Positions 17,827 through 25,731 of a DNA stretch of 64,000 bases are shown piece after piece. The DNA is from Marinomonas mediterranea MMB-1 (GTDB lineage Bacteria; Pseudomonadota; Gammaproteobacteria; Pseudomonadales; Marinomonadaceae). Made by a program: the position numbers and the translations under genes. The stretch lies in NCBI RefSeq assembly GCF_000192865.1, contig NC_015276.1:3720001-3784000 (forward strand). The letters are read 5' to 3'. Within the stretch, counting starts at the first letter, position 1; each line of letters begins with the position of its first letter. The notes under the pieces were generated by a model, which saw nothing but the letters and a program-made list of their open reading frames with translations, was not told where the DNA came from and ran no database searches.

Positions 17827-17841
17827 TAATGAGAATCATTA
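17827..17841 (-). promoter_or_regulatory. second Fur box
   Basis: TAATGAGAATCATTA is an imperfect palindrome of the common GAGAATCATT Fur form. It is about 57 bases further upstream than the first box, giving a tandem arrangement over the fagA-fumC promoter. Confidence 0.65.
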
Positions 17842-17933
17842 ATTTAATGTTTCAGATCAAGTTTGAGCGAATGAACGGCACTTTATGAAAACGGCGAATT
17901 GATAAATGCTATTTAGAGAGGAAACTTTCTAAA

Positions 17934-17966
17934 GCGTAACCTTAGGGAAAATCACTAAGGTTACGC
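17934..17966 (-). terminator. slyD terminator
   Basis: 12-bp perfect stem GCGTAACCTTAG / CTAAGGTTACGC with a 9-nt loop, about 50 bases beyond the slyD stop on the minus strand. The trailing sequence TTTAGAAAGTTT is moderately T-rich. Confidence 0.7.
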
Positions 17967-18017
17967 GGTGATGGGCTAATAAGATCAAAAGATACGGATT
18001 AGCTGTATTCGCTAAGA

Positions 18018-18497
18018 TTAGTGGTGATGACCGCCCACACCATGAGCATGGCCATGTGCGACTTCATCTTCTGATGCTTCACGAGTATCGATAATCTCTA
18101 CCGAGAAGGTAAGCTCTTTGCCTGCTAACGGGTGATTTGTATCGACCGTCGCATGCTTAAGACCTGCTTTAATGATGGTAACCTGACGCATCCCTTGATC
18201 CGTTTTAATCATTGCGACCATTCCAGGCTTCCAACGTTTAGCGCCTTGAAGGTGCTTAATCGGCACCTGCTGAGCAGCATCGTCTTTACGCTCACCGTAT
18301 GCATCAGCGCATGCAACCGTGACGTCAAATTGATCACCTGTATCTCTGCCTTCCATTGACTTCTCAAGGCCAGGTATTATGTTGCCGTGACCGTGTAAAT
18401 AGGCAAGTGGATCACTGCCAGCGGACGTTTCAATCAGCTCATCACCCTCACGTAAAGTGTAATGAAACTGCACTACGGTGTTTTTAGAAATTGCCAT
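18018..18497 (-). CDS. slyD: FKBP-type peptidyl-prolyl isomerase SlyD
   Basis: 159 aa cytoplasmic prolyl isomerase and chaperone. The N-terminal FKBP fold contains VVQFHYTLREGDELIETS and the PLAYLHGHGNIIPGLEKSMEG region, followed by the inserted-in-flap domain (DAYGERKDDAAQQVP to HATVDTNHPLAG). The C-terminus is a short His-rich tail (HGHAHGVGGHHH), shorter than in E. coli SlyD but able to bind nickel or other divalent metals. The start ATG 18497 has AAGGAACC upstream. It is a single gene with its own terminator, next to but not obviously part of the Fur-controlled genes. Confidence 0.94.
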   Translation of the reverse strand: MAISKNTVVQFHYTLREGDELIETSAGSDPLAYLHGHGNIIPGLEKSMEGRDTGDQFDVTVACADAYGERKDDAAQQVPIKHLQGAKRWKPGMVAMIKTDQGMRQVTIIKAGLKHATVDTNHPLAGKELTFSVEIIDTREASEDEVAHGHAHGVGGHHH

Positions 18498-18636
18498 GTT
18501 GGTTCCTTAGAGAGCTCGTAAGCAAAAGCGCAATTTTACACGAGCTAATTACATTGGGAAGCATTGCCTAATAAAGAGCGGTTGGTAAAGAGTTTTTAAC
18601 AAAGAAGTAACAGCGAAGGCTTAACAAACAAGCGCT

Positions 18637-19215
18637 CTAAAAAACACCAAACTCTAAGGCATCATCGGTAATGTGTATTTCATCTATGAGCGTTGCTGCC
18701 AGTTTCTCAGTTGCATTATGATCTAAGCGATAAATAGGATGCACATCAAAATACTGTACAATCGCTTGCTCTAACTCATCGTGAACACTTCCCAAGGTTG
18801 ATCTGAGCATCTGATCGCTAAAGTTCGTTCCCTGTACAGAGACTTCAGTCAGTTTAGGGGCAACGAGATAAACCAGATCGTCATCAAGCCGAACGCCCGA
18901 CTCTAGTTTTGGCACCAAGGATGTCGTCATCGTAAAGGTTTTTCCAAAGGCTTCTATTGAGCCTTGAATATCCGTATCCAAGACGATTTTAACAATACCG
19001 CCAAACTCCGAGCTCAAATCAATATCTGCACGCTTAACTAACAATACGAGATCCAGTGCTTTGTCTTCCAATGTCAGCCTAATTCGGTCAGGTTGTTTTT
19101 CTGCCAACCTTGTTGCGACCTCTCTATTCAGCGCTTCCTCGCTTAAACTCACGCCATTACAGCCGCTTAAAAACAGCGGAAAAAGCACGATCAGCAGTAA
19201 ACTAGTCTTTCTCAT
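18637..19215 (-). CDS. DUF1439 (YceB-like) lipoprotein
   Basis: 192 aa. The signal peptide ends in the lipobox LSGC (Cys19), so it is a membrane-anchored lipoprotein facing the periplasm. The rest fits DUF1439/YceB: LSEEALNREVATRLAEK, a beta-rich middle, and the terminal YFDVHPIYRLDHNATEKLA block. YceB-like proteins have a TULIP/lipid-binding-like fold of unknown function. It starts 3 bases after the mechanosensitive channel stop, with AAGG inside the end of that gene, so the two are translationally linked. Confidence 0.82.
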   Translation of the reverse strand: MRKTSLLLIVLFPLFLSGCNGVSLSEEALNREVATRLAEKQPDRIRLTLEDKALDLVLLVKRADIDLSSEFGGIVKIVLDTDIQGSIEAFGKTFTMTTSLVPKLESGVRLDDDLVYLVAPKLTEVSVQGTNFSDQMLRSTLGSVHDELEQAIVQYFDVHPIYRLDHNATEKLAATLIDEIHITDDALEFGVF

Positions 19216-19218
19216 TCT

Positions 19219-20100
19219 TTAACCTTGTTCCAATTGTCTTATATTTCGTTTTTTAAACCAAAGATGCATAAAATCTTCTGTGACCTTCTGCTCAATTTCG
19301 ACCGCTTCTTCTGTTGGGCAAAATAAAGAGACGGTAAACACATTAAATCCTTCGGATGTTGTCGTTATTCTGACTCTAGGTTCTGGACCCGAGATCTTAA
19401 TATCCAGCCGTTTTTCAATCAGACTATTATATCGAATCGCGACCTCGTGAAAGTGCTCACTGTACTCTCGCAATCGTTCTAAAATCTCATCTTTAATTTC
19501 AAACAGATTCACGTCATCAGTGTGTCTTGATATGGAAAAACTATGCTCAATGTAGCGGCGCATGTAATTCAAGTTTTGAACCGCAGACGTCAATAGTTGA
19601 CTATTTGGCACGACGGTCGTTCTACCTGTATAGGCATAACTTCTGCCGATAAGGTCAACTTCAAATAAGGTTGTCGAAAGCCAATCACTGTCCGTTACTT
19701 CACCTTCATATTGACCTATTTTGACCCAATCTCCGACCTGATATGGTCGAGCACTGGCCTTATAAAATGCCCCGACAATACACTGAATAAATTCCTTTAA
19801 CGCTATAATTAACGCCACAATAAATGCGGCGATGGATATAGCAATATTTTGAAGTTCAGTCGACCATATAATGATTAACCCGACGACCATCAATAAGTTT
19901 AAAAAATTATCAATGGCATTCAGCCGTTGTCTTTTAATATCGTGCTCTAAGCGTGGGTGAATACGTACTAACCTTTTGGTATATCGCCGAAGAACAAGGA
20001 TAGCGACCACCCAAACCAGCGTATAGGGAAGTTCAGAATTAGTAGATAAAAACGTCCAATTTAAATCAGACATATTAAGTTGTGAGAAATCGAAATTCAC
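19219..20100 (-). CDS. MscS-family mechanosensitive ion channel
   Basis: 293 aa. There are three N-terminal hydrophobic segments (about 25-42, 65-82, 88-112), the last being the pore-lining helix AISIAAFIVALIIALKEFIQC. The beta domain follows with PYQVGDWVKIGQYEGEVTDSDWLSTTL and VVPNSQLLTSAVQNL, the MscS upper vestibule, then a C-terminal alpha/beta region. Such channels open under membrane tension and release solutes on hypo-osmotic shock. The start is GTG 20100. It is first in a two-gene operon with the DUF1439 lipoprotein, an association worth noting because the partner is periplasmic. Confidence 0.9.
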   Translation of the reverse strand: MNFDFSQLNMSDLNWTFLSTNSELPYTLVWVVAILVLRRYTKRLVRIHPRLEHDIKRQRLNAIDNFLNLLMVVGLIIIWSTELQNIAISIAAFIVALIIALKEFIQCIVGAFYKASARPYQVGDWVKIGQYEGEVTDSDWLSTTLFEVDLIGRSYAYTGRTTVVPNSQLLTSAVQNLNYMRRYIEHSFSISRHTDDVNLFEIKDEILERLREYSEHFHEVAIRYNSLIEKRLDIKISGPEPRVRITTTSEGFNVFTVSLFCPTEEAVEIEQKVTEDFMHLWFKKRNIRQLEQG

Positions 20101-20247
20101 CCGTTATAGACCTTCAAAAATAAATCATAGTAAGAACGATATTAGCACCAATGACCTTCGCTGTTTTGTGCTGACAACCACTAAAACAAACGTATCCATT
20201 CCATACAGCATAATACAGGACAAATAGGACTAGACAATGAAGCTATA

Positions 20248-20267
20248 TACTGTATATTTATACAGTA
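20248..20267 (+). promoter_or_regulatory. LexA (SOS) box
   Basis: TACTGTATATTTATACAGTA is a near-perfect palindrome containing the LexA core CTGT-N8-ACAG at 20250-20265. It is 23 bases upstream of the yebG start and would overlap its promoter, so yebG is SOS-induced here as in enterobacteria. Confidence 0.93.
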
Positions 20268-20290
20268 TATTATCTGAGAGGTGCTCAATT

Positions 20291-20707
20291 ATGCCTGTAA
20301 TTATTAAATATGTTGTAGAACGTAACGGAAGTGAAAAAATGACCTTTACGAACAAGTCTGATGCTGATGCGTATGACAAATTGCTGGATACCGCTGATGC
20401 CTTAGCAGACCTTATCTCATCTGGATATATACTAGAAGACCCTGCTCAAGTCGAGACACTGGCCATGTTCTTAGCTAACAATAAGAATGACGTGCTCGCA
20501 GCGCTTGGCAACAAACGCAAAAAAACGAAACCTTCGCTTGATGCTACCTCTGAAAAAGCGTCAGACATTCAACCTAAGTCACCCGACCTGTTGGATGAAC
20601 TCGTTATCGAACCAGACGAAGACACCGCCTATTCAGAAGACGATATCTCTGAAAGCACCACGCAGTTTGAAGCGGTCGATGATTACCTAGATACTGATGC
20701 CGCGTAA
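20291..20707 (+). CDS. yebG: YebG family DNA damage-inducible protein
   Basis: 138 aa. The first 75 residues match YebG: PVIIKYVVERNGSEKMTF, then TNKSDADAYDKLLDTADALA. The remaining 60 residues are an acidic, low-complexity tail (LLDELVIEPDEDTAYSEDD), longer than in E. coli YebG (96 aa in total). YebG is an SOS-induced protein of unknown molecular role. ATG 20291 has GAGAGG upstream. The open frame continues to ATG 20237, but that stretch contains the LexA box and cannot be coding in a regulated transcript. Confidence 0.92.
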   Translation: MPVIIKYVVERNGSEKMTFTNKSDADAYDKLLDTADALADLISSGYILEDPAQVETLAMFLANNKNDVLAALGNKRKKTKPSLDATSEKASDIQPKSPDLLDELVIEPDEDTAYSEDDISESTTQFEAVDDYLDTDAA

Positions 20708-20726
20708 TCAAAAAAACGTGGGAGAA

Positions 20727-20757
20727 AGGTGTAGGCAAATACGAATTGCCTACACCT
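20727..20757. terminator. stem-loop between convergent yebG and cytochrome b561
   Basis: 12-bp perfect stem AGGTGTAGGCAA / TTGCCTACACCT with a 7-nt loop, between two convergent genes. It lacks a clear T-run on either side but is well placed to end both transcripts. Confidence 0.65.
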
Positions 20758-20787
20758 AACATCTAACAGAATTTAAAAACACCGCTC

Positions 20788-21477
20788 TTAAATCGGTAAG
20801 CTTATAAGCCATGCTAACCAAGCCAGCGACAACCCTAGACATATAATCGTTGCGATACGCGGTGTGCTTGCTGAATCTGTTCCATCCACAAGTTCTGCCG
20901 TGCTTTTTCGTCCCGTTATCATTGCTCGCACTAACCGCTCTCCTAGTTTCAGTTCATGAAACAAAACCGCGGCAATATGAAAAGCGACAAGATAGAGCAT
21001 GATGTCTGGCAAGGTATGGTGAATATACGCCATGGTTTCAAGAGTATCGTCTGAAGCACTTTCATAAAACGGCCCATACCAAAACACCTCGTCGCTCGAA
21101 AAAAGTCCGGAAATCCACTGAGCGCTTAGCAATACAATAAGTAACACCACCATTAATGCGCCAATTGGATTGTGACCTGCATGCTTATCTCCTTTAGTGG
21201 GCGATTTCATGCTCGATAACAAGGACTTTGCGTATTGCAATACGCTAATAGGGCCTTTTACAAACTCACTGAAGCGGGCGTACTTTGACCCGAAAAAGCC
21301 ATATAACACGCGAGCGATAATCAATGCAGACATTATATATCCAGCATAAAAGTGCCACTGAAAATAATCTTCGTCTGATTTACCCGTAAAAATCAAAACA
21401 CTGAATGCAGCCACTAATAACCAGTGAAATGCTCTAATTGGCCAATCCCACACTAACGTTTGACTCGCTTTATTCAT
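20788..21477 (-). CDS. cytochrome b561 / Ni-Fe-hydrogenase-type cytochrome b
   Basis: 229 aa integral membrane di-haem cytochrome b. The N-terminus VWDWPIRAFHWLLVAAF carries the first haem-ligand His, QWHFYAGYIMSALIIARV the second, and the C-terminal helix LYLVAFHIAAVLFHE further His residues. About five hydrophobic segments are seen. Members pass electrons between quinones and a partner such as a c-type cytochrome; no partner gene is adjacent. GGAGGGCG precedes ATG 21477. It is a single gene, divergent from the SRPBCC-GyrI gene across a 389-base AT-rich gap. Confidence 0.85.
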   Translation of the reverse strand: MNKASQTLVWDWPIRAFHWLLVAAFSVLIFTGKSDEDYFQWHFYAGYIMSALIIARVLYGFFGSKYARFSEFVKGPISVLQYAKSLLSSMKSPTKGDKHAGHNPIGALMVVLLIVLLSAQWISGLFSSDEVFWYGPFYESASDDTLETMAYIHHTLPDIMLYLVAFHIAAVLFHELKLGERLVRAMITGRKSTAELVDGTDSASTPRIATIICLGLSLAWLAWLISLPI

Positions 21478-21866
21478 TATCGCCCTCCAGTTATACGCTC
21501 ACAGCGCCAATTTATTCAATTCTTGATTCAGTTTAAGGAAGTTTTCGCAAACGCAATCTATATTAAAAATAACAAATTCATGGTGAAAAGTAGACTTTTT
21601 AAAAACGATAACGTTTCCTTCTTGGTTTAAATATTGCTTTTTTATTTTAATAGACCTTTGCACGGAGTCACGAGCGACGCCAAAACAAGGTAAAAATAGA
21701 CAAAAAAGCGGAGTTTATGAGTTATAAATATACATCTCGCATCTATTTTTAATAAGGTATTGGAGCACGTAGCAGTCATACAAAGATCTCTTTTAATGCG
21801 TTTTCTAAACAAGCAATCCATTTAGAAAATTAAGGAAGCATTCGTAATACGCTCACACTTGGATGG
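21478..21866. other. intergenic region between divergent genes
   Basis: 389 bases, AT-rich, no ORF. It must hold two divergent promoters. AAAACGATAACGTTT at 21600-21614 is a short imperfect dyad reminiscent of LacI/GalR-type sites, but no such regulator is nearby. Confidence 0.4.
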
Positions 21867-22889
21867 ATGGGACATATGGTTGTATTAGGTTTAGTCGTAG
21901 GAAGTATTCTCATTGCTTTAGTGTATTGGCTAATAACGCATGGACATTTTCAGTTTCAAAGACATCAATACATAGAAGCAGACAGCAATGAGGTTTATAA
22001 AGAAATTGCAAACCTAGCGACGTGGCCAAGCTGGTGCGTTTGGCGCTCATACGACCCTGATGCAGACATACAACTAGACTACTTTGATAGCCAATCCATT
22101 TCCGCGTCGTCTTTGATAATTGAGAGTAACAAGATTGCTCCGACGAGCGTTCAAAGACAATCCGAAGATGAAGTTGAGCAAGTCGCTACCTTTTTGATCG
22201 ACAGCCCAAGCCTATACTGGCAGTCCTTTACCATCTATGCCCACCTAACCCAACGATCACACAACACCCTTATCACCTTTGATGTTGAGGGAAAAATACC
22301 TTTTTTTAGACGACACTTACTGCAAAAACATTTATCTCATATTACCTTGGACATCGAGTTATCGCTTATTTCTTTAAAAAATAGGATGGAAAGAAAAATT
22401 CAACATCGTTCCAGCATTACGTTTGAATTAGAAGGTTGCCAAAGACTTGATACGCTTGATGCTGTGATCCGCCCATTTGAAGCGACAGAACAATCCATTT
22501 CACAAGTCATGGAGATTGGGTTCCATGAGCTGTTCGTTGCCTTAGGGCCCGAGAACCCTCCCACAGGAGGATGTTTTGCCATTTATACAAAAGCAGACCT
22601 TAGTACTCATAGCTTCACAGGAAAATTAGGGGTGCCTGTTCAACGATTGACGGATTGCAACTTACATCCCGAATGCATTCGATTTTCAAGCCATTATTTA
22701 CAACTTAGGTACCATGGACCATACAAACACCTTTATTTAGCGTGGCGAGTACTGAATGTTCAAGCAACGATAAATGGCTATCGCTACAACCGTTCAAAAC
22801 CCGCTCTCGAACTCTATGAAGTAGGCCCCAAAGACGCAGACGATGAAGACATGTTTGTAACCATTCTGTCGCTTCCGATTAAATCTTGA
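21867..22889 (+). CDS. membrane-anchored SRPBCC plus GyrI-like domain protein
   Basis: 340 aa. An N-terminal hydrophobic helix (about residues 4-24) is followed by an SRPBCC/polyketide-cyclase-like domain to about residue 170 (QYIEADSNEVYKEIANLATWPSW and ITFDVEGKIPFFRRH). The C-terminal half, about 185-340, resembles a GyrI/AraC-effector small-molecule binding domain (FEATEQSISQVMEIGFHELF, YHGPYKHLYLAWRVL, ELYEVGPKDADDEDM). The pair of ligand-binding folds without a DNA-binding or enzyme domain suggests binding of a hydrophobic molecule at the membrane, but the ligand is unknown. The start could be ATG 21867 or ATG 21876; GGATGG serves either. It is a single gene. Confidence 0.75.
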   Translation: MGHMVVLGLVVGSILIALVYWLITHGHFQFQRHQYIEADSNEVYKEIANLATWPSWCVWRSYDPDADIQLDYFDSQSISASSLIIESNKIAPTSVQRQSEDEVEQVATFLIDSPSLYWQSFTIYAHLTQRSHNTLITFDVEGKIPFFRRHLLQKHLSHITLDIELSLISLKNRMERKIQHRSSITFELEGCQRLDTLDAVIRPFEATEQSISQVMEIGFHELFVALGPENPPTGGCFAIYTKADLSTHSFTGKLGVPVQRLTDCNLHPECIRFSSHYLQLRYHGPYKHLYLAWRVLNVQATINGYRYNRSKPALELYEVGPKDADDEDMFVTILSLPIKS

Positions 22890-23088
22890 TCAAAAAATAC
22901 CGGTGATCATTACCGGCAACCAAGAAAGCATTTACGGTCATCAAAATTAAGATAAATGCCTCACTTTCCCTCTTCATTGACTGATTTCCTCAGATCGACG
23001 CCTAAAACTGTTCATTTTTTCGTCATATTTCCGCAACAAATTAGGAGGATTATTAGTTTGGTTTGCACCAATACACAAAGGATTCATT

Positions 23089-24048
23089 ATGAAGTTCATG
23101 CATTTGATCTCTGTTCTCGCACTTTCCGGTGCAGTTCTAAACGCTCAAGCGGAAACAATCACTGTCTATTCAGCTGGCCCAAAAGGATTGTCTAAATCCC
23201 TCGTCAAGAACTTTGAAAAAGACTCTGGTATTAAAGTAGATCTTTATCAGGCGACAGGCGGCAAGATCATGTCCCGCTATCAAGCTGAAAAGTCGAATCC
23301 ACATGTTGATGTCATGATTTCATCATCATTAGGTCATGCTATTACGCTAACGAAGGCTGGAGAATTACTACCTTATCAATCTCCTAATGCGAAAAACGTT
23401 CCTGACTTTTTGAAGTCTGATACCTATGTCTCTCAAGGTGCAGCGGTACTGGCAATTGCCTACAACACTCAAAGTACGTTGCCAGAACCTAAGCTTTGGT
23501 CTGACTTGACGAAGCCGGAGTACAAAAACCAGATTACTATGCCCGACCCTAGTAAATCAGGCTCGGCTTTAACGCTTGTAGAAGGTCTAACTGAAAAAAT
23601 GGGCGACGATGCATGGACGTTGTTTTCCGGCCTGAAACAAAACGACATTCTGATTCCTGGAGCAAACAAGGCGGCTCTAAACCCCGTCCTTCAGGGTGCA
23701 AAGTCCGTCGTATTTGGTGCGGTTGACTACATTGCGTTAGGTCTTAAGAAGAAAGGCGAAACGCTAAACGTTATTTACCCAGAAGACGGCACGGTTCTCG
23801 CGCCACGCCCGATTATGATTCTTAAATCAACCCAACATGCAGACGCCTCAAAGCGCTTTGTCGATTATATTTTGTCTAACAAAGGTCAAAATATGGTGTC
23901 AAATACATTAATCTTGCCTGCTAGAACAGACATCTCTACATCACGTCCAGGGTTTGATGATCTAAAACTAATCACGTTTGACCAAATGACCGCAGCAGCG
24001 CACGCGCAGGCAACTAAGAACAAGTTTGCGAGCATTATGGGACAATAA
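23089..24048 (+). CDS. ABC transporter substrate-binding protein (AfuA/PhnS class)
   Basis: 319 aa periplasmic binding protein with a signal peptide cut near NAQA-ET (residue 21). The mature start ITVYSAGPKGLSKSLVKNF and TMPDPSKSGSA are typical of the COG1840 class that includes ferric-iron (AfuA/FbpA) and 2-aminoethylphosphonate (PhnS) binders. The tandem Tyr pair used for iron by FbpA is not evident; the equivalent zone reads FGAVDYIALGLKKKGE. No Fur box is visible upstream. The substrate is therefore left open, with an organophosphonate or phosphorylated small molecule as likely as iron. It is first gene of a three-gene operon; AAGGATT precedes ATG 23089. Confidence 0.85.
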   Translation: MKFMHLISVLALSGAVLNAQAETITVYSAGPKGLSKSLVKNFEKDSGIKVDLYQATGGKIMSRYQAEKSNPHVDVMISSSLGHAITLTKAGELLPYQSPNAKNVPDFLKSDTYVSQGAAVLAIAYNTQSTLPEPKLWSDLTKPEYKNQITMPDPSKSGSALTLVEGLTEKMGDDAWTLFSGLKQNDILIPGANKAALNPVLQGAKSVVFGAVDYIALGLKKKGETLNVIYPEDGTVLAPRPIMILKSTQHADASKRFVDYILSNKGQNMVSNTLILPARTDISTSRPGFDDLKLITFDQMTAAAHAQATKNKFASIMGQ

Positions 24049-24057
24049 GGAATGTCG

Positions 24058-25731
24058 ATGTATTCCAACGCGAGAGGGAGTCGTCTCCCTCTCGCGTTTA
24101 ACCTTGTCTCTATTTTTTCTCTGTTCTTGATCATCGGGTTACCGGTGATTTCCGTGGTGCTGTTTGCCATATTTCCAAGCTTTAACGAACTGTCGTTTGC
24201 TCGGCCGTTCAGCAACTTTATACCTCAGTTTAGTAACCCACATCTTTTAACATCCACGCTGAATACGCTACGTTTGGCGTTCTCTGTTACCTTGATGTCC
24301 ATTATGATCGCGGTCATCTTGGCTTACCTTCGTAGTCGTATGCACGACCACTACGGACGAATCTGGGATGTGCTTTTTTTGATTCCTTTTTTGATTCCGC
24401 CTTACATTGCGTCGATGGCGTGGATTCAAATGTTTCAGTTCAACGGCTTTTTTTATCAGTGGTTCGATCTTAATCTATCAGGTTTTTTGTTCTCTTTTAG
24501 TGGTGTGGTGTTTGTGATGACATTGCACCTTTTCCCATTGATTTACTTTGCGGCTGTTAATGCCTTCAAGGTGGTCGGCAACCGTTACAGCGACGTCGCT
24601 AAGATTTATGGCGCTGGTTCAGTACAGATCGCATTTCGCATTCTATTGCCTTTGATCGTGCCTACATTACTATCCACAGGGTTAATTGTATTTGCACTGA
24701 CCATAGAAGAATTTGGCACACCAGACATTTTAGGTAGCCGATTTGGTTTTAGTGTTCTCGTCACCTCAATCGAAGAGAAGCTGACCGACTGGCCCATTGA
24801 TCTCCCCGGCGCTTCCGTCTTGTCCTTACTCCTAATCACCATTGCGATCAGCGTTTATCTAATACAAATCGCCATTAGTAAGCGCTACACTGACAGCGTT
24901 GATAACCAAACCATGGCTTCAAAGCCACTAAACCACAAAGGCTTTATGCTAGTTAGCCACGGGATTTTCTTCTTTGTCGCTGTGTTTACGGTCGTGGTCC
25001 CTCTCTTCTCTATTTTGACCTCTTCCATGATGCAAACCATGTCTCGGGGATTGCACTGGAATAACCTTTCTCTAGAAGCGTATCAAACACTGTTTTCATT
25101 GGATGATGGCGCTTTAGACGCTATTTATACCAGCTTAACTCTGGCTCTAATGACCGCTTTAATTACCGCTGTCATTGGTATGTTGGTCGCCTTTACGTTA
25201 ATACGACTCAAGCCAAAAGGTCACAAAATACTGGATGCGCTGTCGCTGCTACCCAACGCCATGCCTGCGATGGTTTTGTCGGTTGGCTTAATTCTCACGT
25301 GGAATCAGAAATTTCTTCCTGTAACGCCCTACAATACACTGTTTATTTTACTGCTGGCATACACCTGTTTAATGCTGTCATACCCTATACGTATGCTGAC
25401 GGCGGCAATGAAACAACTACCAGCCTCTCTCGATGAAGCGGCTGCGATTTATGGCGCAGACCTTTTATTAATTGCACGCCGCATTTTATTTCCTCTTCTC
25501 ATACCCATCTCTGTCGCTGCAGGGTGCATCGTGTTTGCTATTTCAACACGAGAGTTAGTTGCATCGCTAATATTGGCACCAGCAGGTACTGAAACCGTCG
25601 CAACCTATGTGTTTAACCAATTTGATCAGGGCTCTGTCAGCTCCGGTATGGCAATGAGTTTTGTTGTCATCGTTGTTTCCGGTATGTTGATTGCGCTTGG
25701 ACAATTACTAGCCAAAAGACATGCCCGATGA
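24058..25731 (+). CDS. ABC transporter permease, two fused membrane domains
   Basis: 557 aa with about 12 hydrophobic segments in two homologous halves. Each has the permease EAA-type loop: NRYSDVAKIYGAGSVQIAFRI in the first half and ASLDEAAAIYGADLLLIARRI in the second. Fused permeases of this kind accompany AfuA/FbpA/PhnS-type binders. ATG 24058 is preferred over ATG 24052 because AAGG at 24047-24050 is too close to the latter. A perfect 14-bp hairpin occupies codons 4-14 (24067-24098). The gene ends in an ATGA overlap with the ATPase gene. Confidence 0.9.
   Translation: MYSNARGSRLPLAFNLVSIFSLFLIIGLPVISVVLFAIFPSFNELSFARPFSNFIPQFSNPHLLTSTLNTLRLAFSVTLMSIMIAVILAYLRSRMHDHYGRIWDVLFLIPFLIPPYIASMAWIQMFQFNGFFYQWFDLNLSGFLFSFSGVVFVMTLHLFPLIYFAAVNAFKVVGNRYSDVAKIYGAGSVQIAFRILLPLIVPTLLSTGLIVFALTIEEFGTPDILGSRFGFSVLVTSIEEKLTDWPIDLPGASVLSLLLITIAISVYLIQIAISKRYTDSVDNQTMASKPLNHKGFMLVSHGIFFFVAVFTVVVPLFSILTSSMMQTMSRGLHWNNLSLEAYQTLFSLDDGALDAIYTSLTLALMTALITAVIGMLVAFTLIRLKPKGHKILDALSLLPNAMPAMVLSVGLILTWNQKFLPVTPYNTLFILLLAYTCLMLSYPIRMLTAAMKQLPASLDEAAAIYGADLLLIARRILFPLLIPISVAAGCIVFAISTRELVASLILAPAGTETVATYVFNQFDQGSVSSGMAMSFVVIVVSGMLIALGQLLAKRHAR
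24067..24098 (+). promoter_or_regulatory. 14-bp perfect hairpin inside the start of the permease gene
   Basis: AACGCGAGAGGGAG (24067-24080), loop TCGT, then CTCCCTCTCGCGTT (24085-24098). It is GC-rich and perfect, and lies 18 bases after the substrate-binding protein stop and 9 bases into the permease. It should stall or limit ribosome loading on the permease and could protect the upstream mRNA, giving more binder than permease. Confidence 0.7.

Noticed and set aside
21600..21614. AAAACGATAACGTTT as a LacI/GalR operator
   Set aside because: The dyad is short and imperfect and no LacI-family gene is present in the window.
22900..22916. CCGGT/ACCGG stem as terminator of the SRPBCC-GyrI gene
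   Set aside because: Only five pairs and no T-run follow; too weak to call.
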